Assembly (NCBI RefSeq): GCF_001629705.1
Contig: NZ_CP015378.1
Span: forward strand, 2,046,001 to 2,110,000
Direction: 5' to 3'
Source: Fictibacillus phosphorivorans
Lineage (GTDB): Bacteria; Bacillota; Bacilli; Bacillales; Fictibacillaceae
Length of the DNA stretch: 64,000 bases
Of this stretch, positions 51,715-61,044 are shown piece after piece. Under the pieces are notes generated by a model that did not search any database, was not told the DNA's origin, and saw nothing but the letters and a program-made list of their open reading frames with translations. Position 1 is the first letter of the stretch; every line of letters starts with the position of its first letter. Both the position numbers and the translations under genes were made by a program.

Positions 51715-52965
51715 TTATTGATTCAATGAAATTCTAACAAATTTACGTTTTCCAACTTGAATGACCATACCCTCAGATAAGTGAAGGCTAAAACTTGTAT
51801 CTTCCACCTTCTCGTTATTGACTTTAACACCGCGGTTGCTGATCATTCTTCGCGCTTCACTTTTTGATGAAAGCATCTTTAACTCAACCATTAAGTCGAT
51901 GATCGAGATTTCCTCAGGACCATCCCATTGGACGACTGGAATATCCGTTGGCAAAGAGCCTTGTTGAAACACGGAAATGAAATGTTTTTCTGACTCTTCC
52001 GCAGCTTCTTGGCCATGGTACATGCGTACAATCGTTCGTGCAAGAAGCATCTTAGCATCTCGAGGGTGAAGATTTCCGTTCTCAACAACTGATTTGATAG
52101 TATTTATTTCTTCTGTATTTAAATCTGTTACCAGTTCAAAGTATTTGATCATAAGCGTATCTGGAATAGACATCGCCTTTCCGTACATTTCTTGCGGAGC
52201 TTCATCAATCCCGATGTAGTTTTTCTTGGATTTCGACATTTTCTCAACGCCATCAAGTCCTTCTAGAAGCGGCATAAGCATAGCAACCTGTTTTTCTTTA
52301 CCAAACTTCTCTTGGTAGTGTCTTCCCATTAAAATGTTGAAGTGCTGATCTGTTCCACCTAGTTCAATATCACATTCCAGCATAACAGAATCGTAACCTT
52401 GCATGAGCGGGTAGAAGAATTCATGTAGCGAGATCGGCTTTCCAGTTGATATTCGCTCATCAAAATCGTCTCGTTCCAATAACCTTGCTACCGTAATCTT
52501 ACCAGCAAGATTGATCACATCTTCAAAATTCAGCTTAGAAAGCCATTTGGAATTGTAGTGTAACTCTACTTTTTCCATATCAATGATTTTACCAAACTGT
52601 TCGAAATATGTTTTTGCGTTGTGCTCTACTTCTTCTGTTGTTAATTGTTTTCTAGCAACAGATTTCCCTGTAGGGTCCCCGATTTTTCCTGTAAAATCAC
52701 CAATAATCAATTGAATGATATGACCGTTCAGTTGAAACTGCCTTAATTTGTTCAACACTACCGTATGACCAAGATGAACGTCTGGAGCTGAAGGATCGAG
52801 ACCGAGCTTTATTTTTAAAGGAGAATTTCCTAAAATCGACTTTGCTACTTTGGTTTCGAGCTCTTCTGTCGGAATAATATCTTGAACGCCTTGTTTATAG
52901 ATGTCCATCTGCCTCTTCACTTCAATTAGTTGCTTCTCATTCAGCTGTTCCATAATCTGATTCAT
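51715..52965 (-). CDS. tyrZ: tyrosyl-tRNA synthetase (TyrZ type)
   Basis: A 416-residue class I synthetase. [11 protein letters not shown] near 63-73 is the HIGH motif, [11 protein letters not shown] near 243-253 the KMSKS loop, and [20 protein letters not shown] segment the tyrosine site. The C-terminal S4 RNA-binding domain is about 355-412. Length and neighbour point to TyrZ rather than TyrS: in B. subtilis tyrZ sits beside ywaE, a MarR gene, as here. Controlled by the tyrosine T-box directly upstream. Confidence 0.9.
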   Translation of the reverse strand: MNQIMEQLNEKQLIEVKRQMDIYKQGVQDIIPTEELETKVAKSILGNSPLKIKLGLDPSAPDVHLGHTVVLNKLRQFQLNGHIIQLIIGDFTGKIGDPTGKSVARKQLTTEEVEHNAKTYFEQFGKIIDMEKVELHYNSKWLSKLNFEDVINLAGKITVARLLERDDFDERISTGKPISLHEFFYPLMQGYDSVMLECDIELGGTDQHFNILMGRHYQEKFGKEKQVAMLMPLLEGLDGVEKMSKSKKNYIGIDEAPQEMYGKAMSIPDTLMIKYFELVTDLNTEEINTIKSVVENGNLHPRDAKMLLARTIVRMYHGQEAAEESEKHFISVFQQGSLPTDIPVVQWDGPEEISIIDLMVELKMLSSKSEARRMISNRGVKVNNEKVEDTSFSLHLSEGMVIQVGKRKFVRISLNQ

Positions 52966-53009
52966 CCTATTTTCCTCCTCTTAAGATTTTAAAATGCCAT
53001 TTATAAAAT

Positions 53010-53265
53010 AAAAAAGACCACATCCCTATAATAAAGGGACGTGGTCTAACTTTTACACGCGGTACCACCCTAATTGAAGAAATCATTCTTCCACTCAAAT
53101 GTAAATAACGGTTTCCCGTTCTTCGTCGTTTGTTTCAATAAAACATAACAAAGAAAGCTCTCGGAAATGTAATTCACATGATCTTTGTGCTGATTCGCAC
53201 CAACCACCAGCTCTCTAAAACAGGGAGATCATTGCTACTGCGTTTCCTGTCATCGCATTTTTATA
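53010..53265 (-). promoter_or_regulatory. tyrosine T-box riboswitch
   Basis: Reading leftwards: AGAGAG kink-turn near 53215, specifier TAC (53169-53171) followed by A, T-box core AGGGTGGTACCGCG (53058-53071) and a terminator, GACCACGTCCC with GGGATGTGGTC followed by TTTTTTATTTT (53013-53046). TAC codes for tyrosine, which matches the synthetase gene. No clear promoter is visible between it and the MarR gene, so it may partly rely on read-through. Confidence 0.93.
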
Positions 53266-53270
53266 TAAAG

Positions 53271-53792
53271 TTAAAAATCATTCTCTCGTATAACTCTTCT
53301 TAACAAGCTTGATATTAATTTCTGCTCATCCACGGACAAAGAAGAAACGACTTGAACTTCACCTTCATGAAACCTTGGATAAAGTTCTTCCATCACTTTT
53401 CTGCCTTTATCAGTCAAAACAACACATGTGATGCGCCGATCTCGATTGTCCACCTTACGATAGCATAATTCTTTTCTTTCTAATGTATTCGTGATATTAC
53501 TTATGGTCGCTTTTGAAACTCCTGCGGATAGCGCTAATTTTTTCGTTTCAACGGATTCCCATATCCACAAATCATACAGAATAGAAAAAGACGTCCAAGA
53601 CAACCCATGCTTGGCTAGTACTTCTCGTTCCATTTTATTGCGAAGTCCTTGAGCAGTTCGATACAAATTTGTCACTACCGTAATAGAGTGCAGATTGAGT
53701 GATTCAATCGGTGCTTTCGTCAATTGATTGATGGTGTCCTTCTCTTCCGGTAATAACTCACCGTACTCATCAAAAGAATAGATATGATCCAC
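53271..53792 (-). CDS. MarR-family regulator (YwaE-like)
   Basis: A 173-residue protein with a winged helix: ETKKLALSAGVSKATISNITNTLERKELCYRKVDNRDRRITCVVLTDKGRKVME. The long N-terminal extension (about 40 residues) is as in YwaE, which stands beside tyrZ in B. subtilis. The start is a GTG immediately after AAGGA, so the true start is uncertain. A perfect palindrome lies 36 bases upstream. Confidence 0.8.
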   Translation of the reverse strand: MDHIYSFDEYGELLPEEKDTINQLTKAPIESLNLHSITVVTNLYRTAQGLRNKMEREVLAKHGLSWTSFSILYDLWIWESVETKKLALSAGVSKATISNITNTLERKELCYRKVDNRDRRITCVVLTDKGRKVMEELYPRFHEGEVQVVSSLSVDEQKLISSLLRRVIRENDF

Positions 53793-53827
53793 TCCTTATC
53801 AATTTTCATAATCGTTAGCATTGAAAC

Positions 53828-53847
53828 GATATTAACAGATTAATATC
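53828..53847. promoter_or_regulatory. candidate operator of the YwaE-like regulator
   Basis: Perfect inverted repeat GATATTAA-CAGA-TTAATATC, just upstream of the MarR gene and downstream of the DUF3626 gene's end. Confidence 0.65.
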
Positions 53848-53867
53848 TAAAACGCAAGGATATTCAA

Positions 53868-54956
53868 TCATTTTTTTAGATGTGGATTTCCATATTTCAC
53901 TAAAATGTGCCATAGAAGCTTCAATTCTTGTAAGACTTCACTATTAGTCCCTCTGTCACTCCAAATTTCTGGATGTTTCCTTAGCTCCATAACTGCTTCA
54001 CCTACAAGATGTGCATCAATCATTTGATTTTTAGCAATTCGTTTTGCTAATGATGGCATATCCGCTCCTCTAAAATCAGATGGAACTTGATCCACTGACA
54101 TTTGAAAACCTCTATGGAAATATAGCTTTACATTATATTTTGCACAAAGTTTTGTGAGCGTTTGTCCTAGCTTTGTTCCAATAAATGAAGGATCTGCAAC
54201 AAGAATGTCTACATCTTCTTTTAATGAAACATCACCGTGAACCTGAGCTTCAATGTAGTGATTTAGATTTCGGGACACTTGTTTTACAGCAGGATCTTCA
54301 AAAGGAACCTCTATTTTGTGAACGATGTATCGAATCAACGAACTTACCATAAGATTAGGTTCTCCTAGCGCAAAATCTCTCGTAAAGATTTCCTCTAATA
54401 AAGCTGCAAGTATCATATCAAACTCTCCAAAAGTACCTTTTTCTTTAGGATTCTGATGAGAGTCAAGGTATGTAAAGGTAGCTCGTTTTGAAACTTCAGG
54501 TTTGAGTAAAAAATAACATGAACCAAACCTTGGTGCTGGCCCATCTGCATGATTCATGATGTTTAATGCACCATACTTTGCTCGTTCCTTAAGAGTCGTC
54601 CCTTCTATCTGGTAAGCTCCTCCAAATAACTGTTCTTCCCACTGATCACGTAATCCTCCGGGATATGCAGAAACACTGCCGTTTGAAAGCAACGTTTCAA
54701 ACTGACTTTTATAAATTCCATCTTGATACAAAGCTTCTGCAATATTTATCATAGAAGAGTTTGGGCGATCCGGATGAAAATGCAGGGCGATGCGAGCGTG
54801 TTCTTTAAGTTTAAGGATCGCATGTCGAAAAACATCATCAGGTATGTTTGCCATTCTTATTATGTGTTGAATAGTAGCTTGAGCATCATCTTTATGTTGT
54901 GATGCATAACGCTCAACGTATTCTATGGCAAGTTGTTGGGCTTGAGTTAATTTCAT
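53868..54956 (-). CDS. DUF3626-family protein
   Basis: A 362-residue protein. ALHFHPDRPN near 60-70 and PRFGSCYFLLKPEVSKRATFTYLDS near 140-165 are the conserved blocks of DUF3626; FGEFDMILAALLEE follows. No signal peptide or membrane segment. The arrangement recalls toxin- or ADP-ribosyltransferase-like folds, but I cannot assign an activity. ATG at 54956 is 9 bases after AAAGGA. Divergent from the membrane protein at 55077. Confidence 0.75.
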   Translation of the reverse strand: MKLTQAQQLAIEYVERYASQHKDDAQATIQHIIRMANIPDDVFRHAILKLKEHARIALHFHPDRPNSSMINIAEALYQDGIYKSQFETLLSNGSVSAYPGGLRDQWEEQLFGGAYQIEGTTLKERAKYGALNIMNHADGPAPRFGSCYFLLKPEVSKRATFTYLDSHQNPKEKGTFGEFDMILAALLEEIFTRDFALGEPNLMVSSLIRYIVHKIEVPFEDPAVKQVSRNLNHYIEAQVHGDVSLKEDVDILVADPSFIGTKLGQTLTKLCAKYNVKLYFHRGFQMSVDQVPSDFRGADMPSLAKRIAKNQMIDAHLVGEAVMELRKHPEIWSDRGTNSEVLQELKLLWHILVKYGNPHLKK

Positions 54957-55076
54957 ACCATACTGTCCTTTCTCCATAAGCTAATCTTGTTATTTGCGAA
55001 CCGTCGAGATGAATCTTCACTCTCATGAATAGTGGTTTAGCTTTATTGAATACATTCTATAAAGGAGAGGATGATT

Positions 55077-55643
55077 ATGGGTTATAGAAAAAAGAAAAGA
55101 ATCACGGGATCTCGAAGCTTTAAAACTCCGAGCACGATTCCTCTCGTCTTACTTTTTGTGATTCTACTATTTTCTGCACTAAGTTTACTTTTATCTTCGA
55201 CAGTATTTCAAGATCACCTTGTTTTGTCAGAGCTTTTCTTGTTTCTATCGATGTCACTGCTATCACTTTTCATTGGTTTTGTTGCAAGTTATTCCAGTAT
55301 AAACAATTGGATAGAACGTATTCTTATTTCAGTTGTAATAGTTGGTTCTCTTGCATTTTCATTAACTTTTGCGCACACCTTGTTTCAACTATATGAAGAT
55401 ATAGATCTATATGAAGTTAGAAACTTCGAATCAGTAGAAGGCGTCCCTTCTTCATTAACATTTGATGGTTATATAAACGGTCCGGATTATGTTACTTCTA
55501 TAACGATTCAACATAAAAAAGTTATAGTGTCACATTTGAATATTACCGCTAAACGTTATAAAGAGCATTTCAAAAACAAATCCATACGAATAAGTTATTT
55601 AACACATAGTAAGTTTGCCGTAATTATTGATAAGAATGATTAA
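55077..55643 (+). CDS. membrane protein of unknown function
   Basis: A 188-residue protein. A basic N-terminus (GYRKKKRITGSRSFK) precedes two or three hydrophobic helices (about 24-45, 55-73 and 82-104), then an extracytoplasmic domain of about 80 residues rich in strands (SSLTFDGYINGPDYVTSITIQHKKVIVSHLN). Ribosome site AAAGGAGAGG; ATG at 55077 preferred to 55071. Family not recognised. Confidence 0.7.
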   Translation: MGYRKKKRITGSRSFKTPSTIPLVLLFVILLFSALSLLLSSTVFQDHLVLSELFLFLSMSLLSLFIGFVASYSSINNWIERILISVVIVGSLAFSLTFAHTLFQLYEDIDLYEVRNFESVEGVPSSLTFDGYINGPDYVTSITIQHKKVIVSHLNITAKRYKEHFKNKSIRISYLTHSKFAVIIDKND

Positions 55644-55659
55644 GCGCATGGCATGTAAA

Positions 55660-55697
55660 AAAAACACAGCTCTCTAGATAGAGACGCTGTGTTTTCT
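55660..55697. terminator. bidirectional terminator
   Basis: Stem AAAACACAGC-TCTCTA / TAGAGA-C-GCTGTGTTTT with T runs on both sides. Confidence 0.85.
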
Positions 55698-55707
55698 TCA
55701 TACATAC

Positions 55708-56934
55708 TCAGTTTGCCTTCTTTTTAAGTTGAGGCTGCTCTTCTTTTTTCCATTTGAAAATTCCATTCAATACATGATAAATCTTCTTTGACTCTTTTGT
55801 AAGCAATGGTCCTAGTATCGCTAAGATCAGAACATACAGTGCTGAAAATGGTTTTAATACAGAAGCCAAACCGCCAGCCATACCAATATTTGCTACGATA
55901 ATAGAGAACTCTCCTCTTGAAACGATCGTGAGACCGATGTTGGAAGAAGCTTTATGAGACAGGCCTGCCTTTCTACCTGCGATCATTCCTGCTACAAAAT
56001 TACCAATGATCGTGATCAGAACTGCTCCAAGCGCTAACCAAACCGCTCCGCCTAACGTAAAAGGATCTATACTTAACCCGAAGCTGAAAAAGAAGATCGC
56101 ACCAAAGAAATCTCGGAACGGTATGACCATCTTCTCTATACGTTCACTATGTTCCGTTTCAGAAAAAACTAGGCCTAACAAAAGAGCACCGATTGCTTCT
56201 GCTACGTGGATGGTTTCTGAAAAACCTGCGATAAAGAACAACGAGGCGAAGATCACAATAATAAAAATCTCATTAGATGTGATATTAAGCAGTCTGTTTA
56301 AGTGTTTTGTACACGTTCTTGCAATAACGAAGAACAAAATCATATAACCAAATGCGATTAAAATGGATTTTGTAACACCTAGAACAGAAGTTGCATCTCC
56401 TAACACTAACCCTGAAATGATTGAGAGATAGACAGCTAAGAATATATCTTCGAACATGATGATTCCGAGGATCAATTCTGTTTCAGGATTTGCAGTACGC
56501 CGTAGATCAACGATGATCTTTGCGACGATCGCACTAGAAGAAATGGTAATGATTCCAGCTATGATCAAAACCTCTAGTAGAGGAAAGCCCATGATATAGG
56601 CATAAACCAATCCTAATGTGAAGTTGATAAGGATATAGATACTTCCCCCAACAGCGATGTTTTTTCCAGAGCGAACCAACTTACCTACTGAAAACTCTAG
56701 ACCGAGATAGAATAACAGGAACAAGACGCCGATTCTGCCAAAGAAGGTAATGATTTCGTTGCTATTAATAAACGTAAAGTCCAGTACGCCAATTACAGGG
56801 GCATGTGGGCCTACAATCATTCCGAAAATGATAAGAAACGGAATGATAGAAAATTTTAATTTATTTGCGAGTAAAGCAGCAAGCGCGATGATGATGAGTG
56901 CTGTACCAACTTCTAGTACAAGATGATTTGTCAT
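55708..56934 (-). CDS. khtU: potassium/proton antiporter KhtU
   Basis: A 408-residue CPA2 antiporter with about 12 transmembrane helices. Helices 5-6 carry the S-S-S-A-I-V-A-K and later SRGEFSIIVANIGMAGG segments of the KefB/KhtU group. It exports K+ (and NH4+) in exchange for H+. Its ATG overlaps the khtT stop by 4 bases. In B. subtilis the operon is khtS-khtT-khtU; khtS is not seen here. Confidence 0.88.
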   Translation of the reverse strand: MTNHLVLEVGTALIIIALAALLANKLKFSIIPFLIIFGMIVGPHAPVIGVLDFTFINSNEIITFFGRIGVLFLLFYLGLEFSVGKLVRSGKNIAVGGSIYILINFTLGLVYAYIMGFPLLEVLIIAGIITISSSAIVAKIIVDLRRTANPETELILGIIMFEDIFLAVYLSIISGLVLGDATSVLGVTKSILIAFGYMILFFVIARTCTKHLNRLLNITSNEIFIIVIFASLFFIAGFSETIHVAEAIGALLLGLVFSETEHSERIEKMVIPFRDFFGAIFFFSFGLSIDPFTLGGAVWLALGAVLITIIGNFVAGMIAGRKAGLSHKASSNIGLTIVSRGEFSIIVANIGMAGGLASVLKPFSALYVLILAILGPLLTKESKKIYHVLNGIFKWKKEEQPQLKKKAN

Positions 56935-57431
56935 TCACTGCTCACCTCAGCTGAAAACATCTCCTTAATGATTCGTTTAACACCAGGTCTTTCTCCTGAA
57001 ATGACTAGCATATCTCCAGAGCCGATCATGGTTTCAGGACCTGGATTCAATACTTTTTTATTTCCTTTGATGATCGCGATGACAGACACTTCGTATTGTT
57101 GACGGATATCAAGCTCCCCGATCGTTCTTCCAACTGCAAACGCATTGGAATCAACGCGATACCACTCGATCATAAGTTCATCGAATGCCATTTCAATCGT
57201 TTCAAGTGCTTTTGGCCGATAGATCATTCCTCCAATAATTGCAGCAAACTGTCTAGCTTCGGTATCACTTAATGTGACTGATGAAAGACTTTCTTCATAG
57301 TCGTGTTTGTCAAAGTGATAAATTTCTCTTCTTCCATCATCATGAACAATTACGACGACTTTATCTCTATTCGCGATCTCCACTTCAAACTTTCTGCCTA
57401 TTCCAGGTAATTCTGTTTCTTTAACGATCAT
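56931..57431 (-). CDS. khtT: KhtT, RCK_C-domain regulator of KhtU
   Basis: A 166-residue cytoplasmic protein. An N-terminal domain (MIVKETELPGIGRKFEVEIANRDKVVVIVHDDGRREIYHF) is followed by an RCK_C (TrkA-C) domain, FAVGRTIGELDIRQQYEVSVIAIIKGNKKVLNPGPETMIGSGDMLVISGERPG. In B. subtilis KhtT gates KhtU and binds c-di-AMP. ATG at 57431 with GGGAG upstream; the frame to 57467 is longer than the family. First gene of the pair. Confidence 0.88.
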   Translation of the reverse strand: MIVKETELPGIGRKFEVEIANRDKVVVIVHDDGRREIYHFDKHDYEESLSSVTLSDTEARQFAAIIGGMIYRPKALETIEMAFDELMIEWYRVDSNAFAVGRTIGELDIRQQYEVSVIAIIKGNKKVLNPGPETMIGSGDMLVISGERPGVKRIIKEMFSAEVSSE

Positions 57432-57577
57432 AACAATCTCCCTTTGTTCGTATTTTAAGCACGACAAATAAACGTTCGATTCCGTGTTTTTTCGAAACGT
57501 GCTTTTGAATAGATAATGCTGCTAAATAAACCTTGCGTTGAAGGTTTTTTTAAAAGATATTGGGATTGTTATGATAG

Positions 57578-57898
57578 TCAGAGGTAATTCGATTGAAATT
57601 GATAGGGGGTAAGTCGTACAATCTTGTTGTTAACTTGGCTGTAAATTTGGAATACATAATCATGATGGTATTCTTCTAACGGTATTTGGTTATCCGTATA
57701 TACAGCTTTTACGGATTTTTTTAACTTTTTACTTTTTGTTGGATATTCGCCAATGATTGTTGATTCGTCGATCGACGCTGAGGATAGTTCATAAACGTCA
57801 TTTTGAGGTGGCGAGAATAAATTTTCCATATTATAGTTAGGAAAAAGTGATGTAAACGCAAATACATACAATAGTGCAAATAAAGAAAATTTCCGCAA
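57578..57898 (-). CDS. secreted small protein of unknown function
   Basis: A 106-residue protein. TTG at 57898 follows GGGGGGAG by 7 bases. The signal peptide is RKFSLFALLYVFAFTSLFPN. The mature part has repeated I/V-x-x-Y patterns (VFQIYSQVNNKIVRLTPYQFQ) but no recognisable domain. About 150 bp separate it from khtT and contain a plus-strand-type hairpin. Confidence 0.6.
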   Translation of the reverse strand: MRKFSLFALLYVFAFTSLFPNYNMENLFSPPQNDVYELSSASIDESTIIGEYPTKSKKLKKSVKAVYTDNQIPLEEYHHDYVFQIYSQVNNKIVRLTPYQFQSNYL

Positions 57899-57969
57899 TT
57901 TCTTACTCCCCCCTTTCTTTTTTACTATTAGAAGTATAACACGAAACAACGCGTTTCTGAAGTAAAGTG

Positions 57970-58002
57970 AAAAAGCTACCTGGACTTCAGGTAGCTTTTG
58001 TT
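57970..58002 (-). terminator. terminator of the amino-acid permease gene
   Basis: Stem AAAAGCTACCTG / CAGGTAGCTTTT with a short loop. Confidence 0.85.
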
Positions 58003-58006
58003 ATGA

Positions 58007-59389
58007 TTACTTAGTGCTATTCAATTTGCTATGACGGTATCCGTAACTGAAATAAAGAACTAGACCGATAACAAGCCAAACCACAAATCCTTTCCATGTG
58101 AATGCTGAAAGTTGGAGCATGAGATACACACAGAAAATAATAGCTAATGCTGGAATTAATGGAACCCACGGTGTCTTAAAACCGCGTTCTATATCAGGTC
58201 GTGTTTTACGAAGAACGGCAACTCCTAAAGATACAGTAGCAAAGGCAAACAATGTACCGATACTCGTAAGTTCTGCTAATTTGTCTAAAGGTACGAATCC
58301 AGCAAATAAGGCAACTAATAATCCGGTTGTCCATGTACTTGGAAGAGGTACTTTCGTTCTTGGATGAACCGCCGACAGTTTACTTGGAAGAAGTCCATCT
58401 CGACTCATCGCATAAAACAATCTTGTTTGACCGAACATCATGACGATTAGCACGGTTGTAATCCCTACGATTGCCCCTAATGAAATGAAACCAGCTGCCC
58501 AATCTTGACCGATAAATTGCAACGCGAACGCAACAGGGTCTTTAACATTCAGCATGTTATAAGGAACAATCCCAGTAAGAATAAGTGAAACCACGATATA
58601 GATAATTGTACAGATAGCTAAGGCAGAAATGATTCCGATGGGTAGATTTCTCTGAGGATTCTTCACTTCCTCTGCAGCTGTGGATACAGCATCGAAACCA
58701 AAATATGCAAAAACAACTACTGCAGCTCCGGTTACTACACCAGAAAATCCAAACGGTACGAACGGCTCCCAGTTAGCAGGTTCCACATACCATACACCGA
58801 CTGCAATAAATAAGAGAATAACTGCCACTTTCACGATAACCATAATGGAATTGAATTTTGCCGACTCTTTCACCCCTCTTGATAATAGAAGTGTAACAAG
58901 CAAAATGATCATTACAGCAGGCAGATCAATGTATGTTCCTTTTGAAGGGTTAAAAGCACTTGTAATTCCTGTTGGAAGATGTATACCAAAACCAGTTAAA
59001 AGGCTTTGGAAATATCCTGACCAACCACTCGCTACAGCTGATGAAGCGAGACCGTATTCAAGTACGAGGTCCCATCCCAAAATCCAAGCAAAGATTTCAC
59101 CGAATGCTACATAACTGTAAGTGTAAGCACTACCTGATTGAGGAATCATAGATGCGAATTCGGAATAGCAAAGTGCCGCAAAAACACACGCCAGCCCCGC
59201 AATAATAAAAGATAAGATAAGAGCTGGACCTGCATATTTTGCAGCAGCAACCCCCGTAAGCACGAATACCCCTGTTCCGATAATGGCCCCTACTCCTAAC
59301 ATCGTAAGGTCAACTGCACCAAGAACACGATTCAAAGATTGATCATTGCTCTGACTTGTAGTTAGTAACTTTTTTCTAAATAAGTTCAT
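58007..59389 (-). CDS. APC-family amino acid permease
   Basis: A 460-residue protein with 12 predicted transmembrane helices. GVGAIIGTGVFVLTGVAAAKYAGPALILSF near 30-59 is the APC N-terminal signature. Length and sequence resemble YfnA/cationic amino acid permeases (CAT group). Substrate not fixed. A possible CodY-like box lies upstream at 59470-59484. Upstream 59390-59629 is otherwise AT-rich, without genes. Confidence 0.87.
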   Translation of the reverse strand: MNLFRKKLLTTSQSNDQSLNRVLGAVDLTMLGVGAIIGTGVFVLTGVAAAKYAGPALILSFIIAGLACVFAALCYSEFASMIPQSGSAYTYSYVAFGEIFAWILGWDLVLEYGLASSAVASGWSGYFQSLLTGFGIHLPTGITSAFNPSKGTYIDLPAVMIILLVTLLLSRGVKESAKFNSIMVIVKVAVILLFIAVGVWYVEPANWEPFVPFGFSGVVTGAAVVVFAYFGFDAVSTAAEEVKNPQRNLPIGIISALAICTIIYIVVSLILTGIVPYNMLNVKDPVAFALQFIGQDWAAGFISLGAIVGITTVLIVMMFGQTRLFYAMSRDGLLPSKLSAVHPRTKVPLPSTWTTGLLVALFAGFVPLDKLAELTSIGTLFAFATVSLGVAVLRKTRPDIERGFKTPWVPLIPALAIIFCVYLMLQLSAFTWKGFVVWLVIGLVLYFSYGYRHSKLNSTK

Positions 59390-59469
59390 AAGTCCTCCAA
59401 TAAATGTCGATAAAAGTCGAATAACGCTTTTGTAATTTTACAAGCATTTATTATTTTTGTAAACATTAA

Positions 59470-59484
59470 AATTTTCAAACATTT
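59470..59484. promoter_or_regulatory. weak CodY-like box
   Basis: AATTTTCAAACATTT matches the CodY consensus (AATTTTCWGAAAATT) at 12 of 15 positions, 80 bases before the permease start. In an AT-rich spacer such matches occur by chance, so it is only suggestive. Confidence 0.3.
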
Positions 59485-59629
59485 CTAATAAATAGAAATG
59501 CATATTTCTTCCTCCCATCACCCTTTATTTATTGCCAATTTCTTGCGTTGACAACCTTTCCTTCAACTCGCTAAAATGTCTTTTATGTGGCAACTCAGAA
59601 AACTAACATCAAGAAGAAGGTGACTCAAT

Positions 59630-60892
59630 GTGAAAAAAATAAGAATTAGTCTTGCATGGCAGATCTTGATCGGACTAGCATTCGGTATTCTTATCGGTGC
59701 GCTGTTCTATGGAAATGAAACCGTTCAAGGATATTTACAACCGATTGGAGATATCTTCATTCGGTTGATAAAAATGATCGTTGTACCTATTGTTATATCA
59801 AGCCTTATCGTAGGTGTTGCAAGCGTAGGTGATATAAAACAATTAGGACGACTCGGTGGTAAAACGATTCTTTATTTTGAGATCATTACAACTTTAGCAA
59901 TCGTAATTGGTCTATTCATCGCTAACATATTCCAGCCTGGAGCAGGAGTGGATATGAAATCGTTATCAAAAGGTGATATTTCGAGCTATGTGGAGACGAC
60001 AGAGTCTGTAGAAAGTCACGGCTTTGCAGAAACGTTCTTAAACATCGTACCTACAAACCTTTTTGAATCACTTGCTGAAGGAGATATGTTGGCAATCATC
60101 TTCTTCTCCGTATTATTCGGACTAGGGATCGCTGCGATCGGCGAAAAGGGAAAACCGGTATTAGCCTTTTTCCAAGGAACGGCTGACGCTATGTTCTATA
60201 TCACAAATCAAATCATGAAACTTGCTCCGTTCGGAGTATTTGCACTAATCGGTGTTACGGTTTCAAAATTTGGTATTGAATCACTCGTTCCATTAAGTAA
60301 ACTGGTTCTAGTCGTTTATGGAGCAATGTTCTTCTTTGTCATCGCTGTTCTAGGTGGCGTTGCAGCTATGGTCAAAGTTAATATCTTTACATTGATCAAA
60401 ATTTTAAAAGACGAACTGATCTTAGCATACTCAACGGCTAGCTCTGAAACCGTATTGCCAAAAATCATGGAAAAGATGGAGAAGTTCGGATGTCCGAAAG
60501 CCATTACTTCTTTCGTTATTCCAACTGGATACTCATTTAACTTAGATGGGTCCACTCTCTATCAAGCCATTGCAGCATTATTTATTGCACAAATGTACGG
60601 CATTGAAATAACAATCGCAGAGCAAATCTCGTTATTACTTGTATTGATGGTAACGTCAAAAGGGATTGCAGGTGTTCCTGGCGTTTCATTCGTCGTTCTT
60701 TTAGCAACACTTGGCACAGTTGGAATTCCATTAGAAGGTCTTGCATTTATTGCGGGTATTGATCGTATCCTAGATATGGCACGCACAGCTGTAAACGTAG
60801 TAGGAAACTCGTTAGCTGCTGTCGTGATGTCCAAATGGGAAGGTCAATTTAACACAATGAAAGCAGAGCAATACAAACAAGAAGTTAGTTAG
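59630..60892 (+). CDS. glutamate/dicarboxylate:cation symporter (GltT/GltP family)
   Basis: A 420-residue DAACS transporter. STASSETVLPKIMEKMEKFG near 267-286 is the hairpin-1 serine-rich motif, PTGYSFNLDGSTLYQAIAALFIAQ near 301-324 the NMDGT-like transmembrane motif, and DRILDMARTAVNVVGNSLAAVV the last helix that binds substrate. It takes up glutamate/aspartate or C4 acids with Na+ or H+. GTG at 59630 follows AGAAGGTG. Monocistronic. Confidence 0.9.
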   Translation: MKKIRISLAWQILIGLAFGILIGALFYGNETVQGYLQPIGDIFIRLIKMIVVPIVISSLIVGVASVGDIKQLGRLGGKTILYFEIITTLAIVIGLFIANIFQPGAGVDMKSLSKGDISSYVETTESVESHGFAETFLNIVPTNLFESLAEGDMLAIIFFSVLFGLGIAAIGEKGKPVLAFFQGTADAMFYITNQIMKLAPFGVFALIGVTVSKFGIESLVPLSKLVLVVYGAMFFFVIAVLGGVAAMVKVNIFTLIKILKDELILAYSTASSETVLPKIMEKMEKFGCPKAITSFVIPTGYSFNLDGSTLYQAIAALFIAQMYGIEITIAEQISLLLVLMVTSKGIAGVPGVSFVVLLATLGTVGIPLEGLAFIAGIDRILDMARTAVNVVGNSLAAVVMSKWEGQFNTMKAEQYKQEVS

Positions 60893-60899
60893 CATTATA

Positions 60900-60940
60900 G
60901 AAAAACCGTAGCCGGCTTATGAGCGGCTACGGTTTTTTTG
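60900..60940 (+). terminator. terminator of the symporter gene
   Basis: Stem AAAACCGTAGCCG and near-complement with T run TTTTTTTG. Confidence 0.85.
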
Positions 60941-61008
60941 TTTATTTCTTTAAGTGATATAACAATATCTCTTTTTAGAATAGATTGTAGATGACAATGA
61001 CAATGAAA

Positions 61009-61043
61009 AGAACCCAATTCACTTCAATAGGTTCTTTCCTTTT
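61009..61043 (-). terminator. terminator of modB
   Basis: Stem AAGAACC / GGGTTCTT with a long loop and a T-rich tail leftwards; moderate strength. Confidence 0.6.
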
Positions 61044-61044
61044 G

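Noticed and set aside
58680..59114. 144-codon frame on the plus strand
   Set aside because: Antisense to the amino-acid permease, with no promoter or ribosome site.
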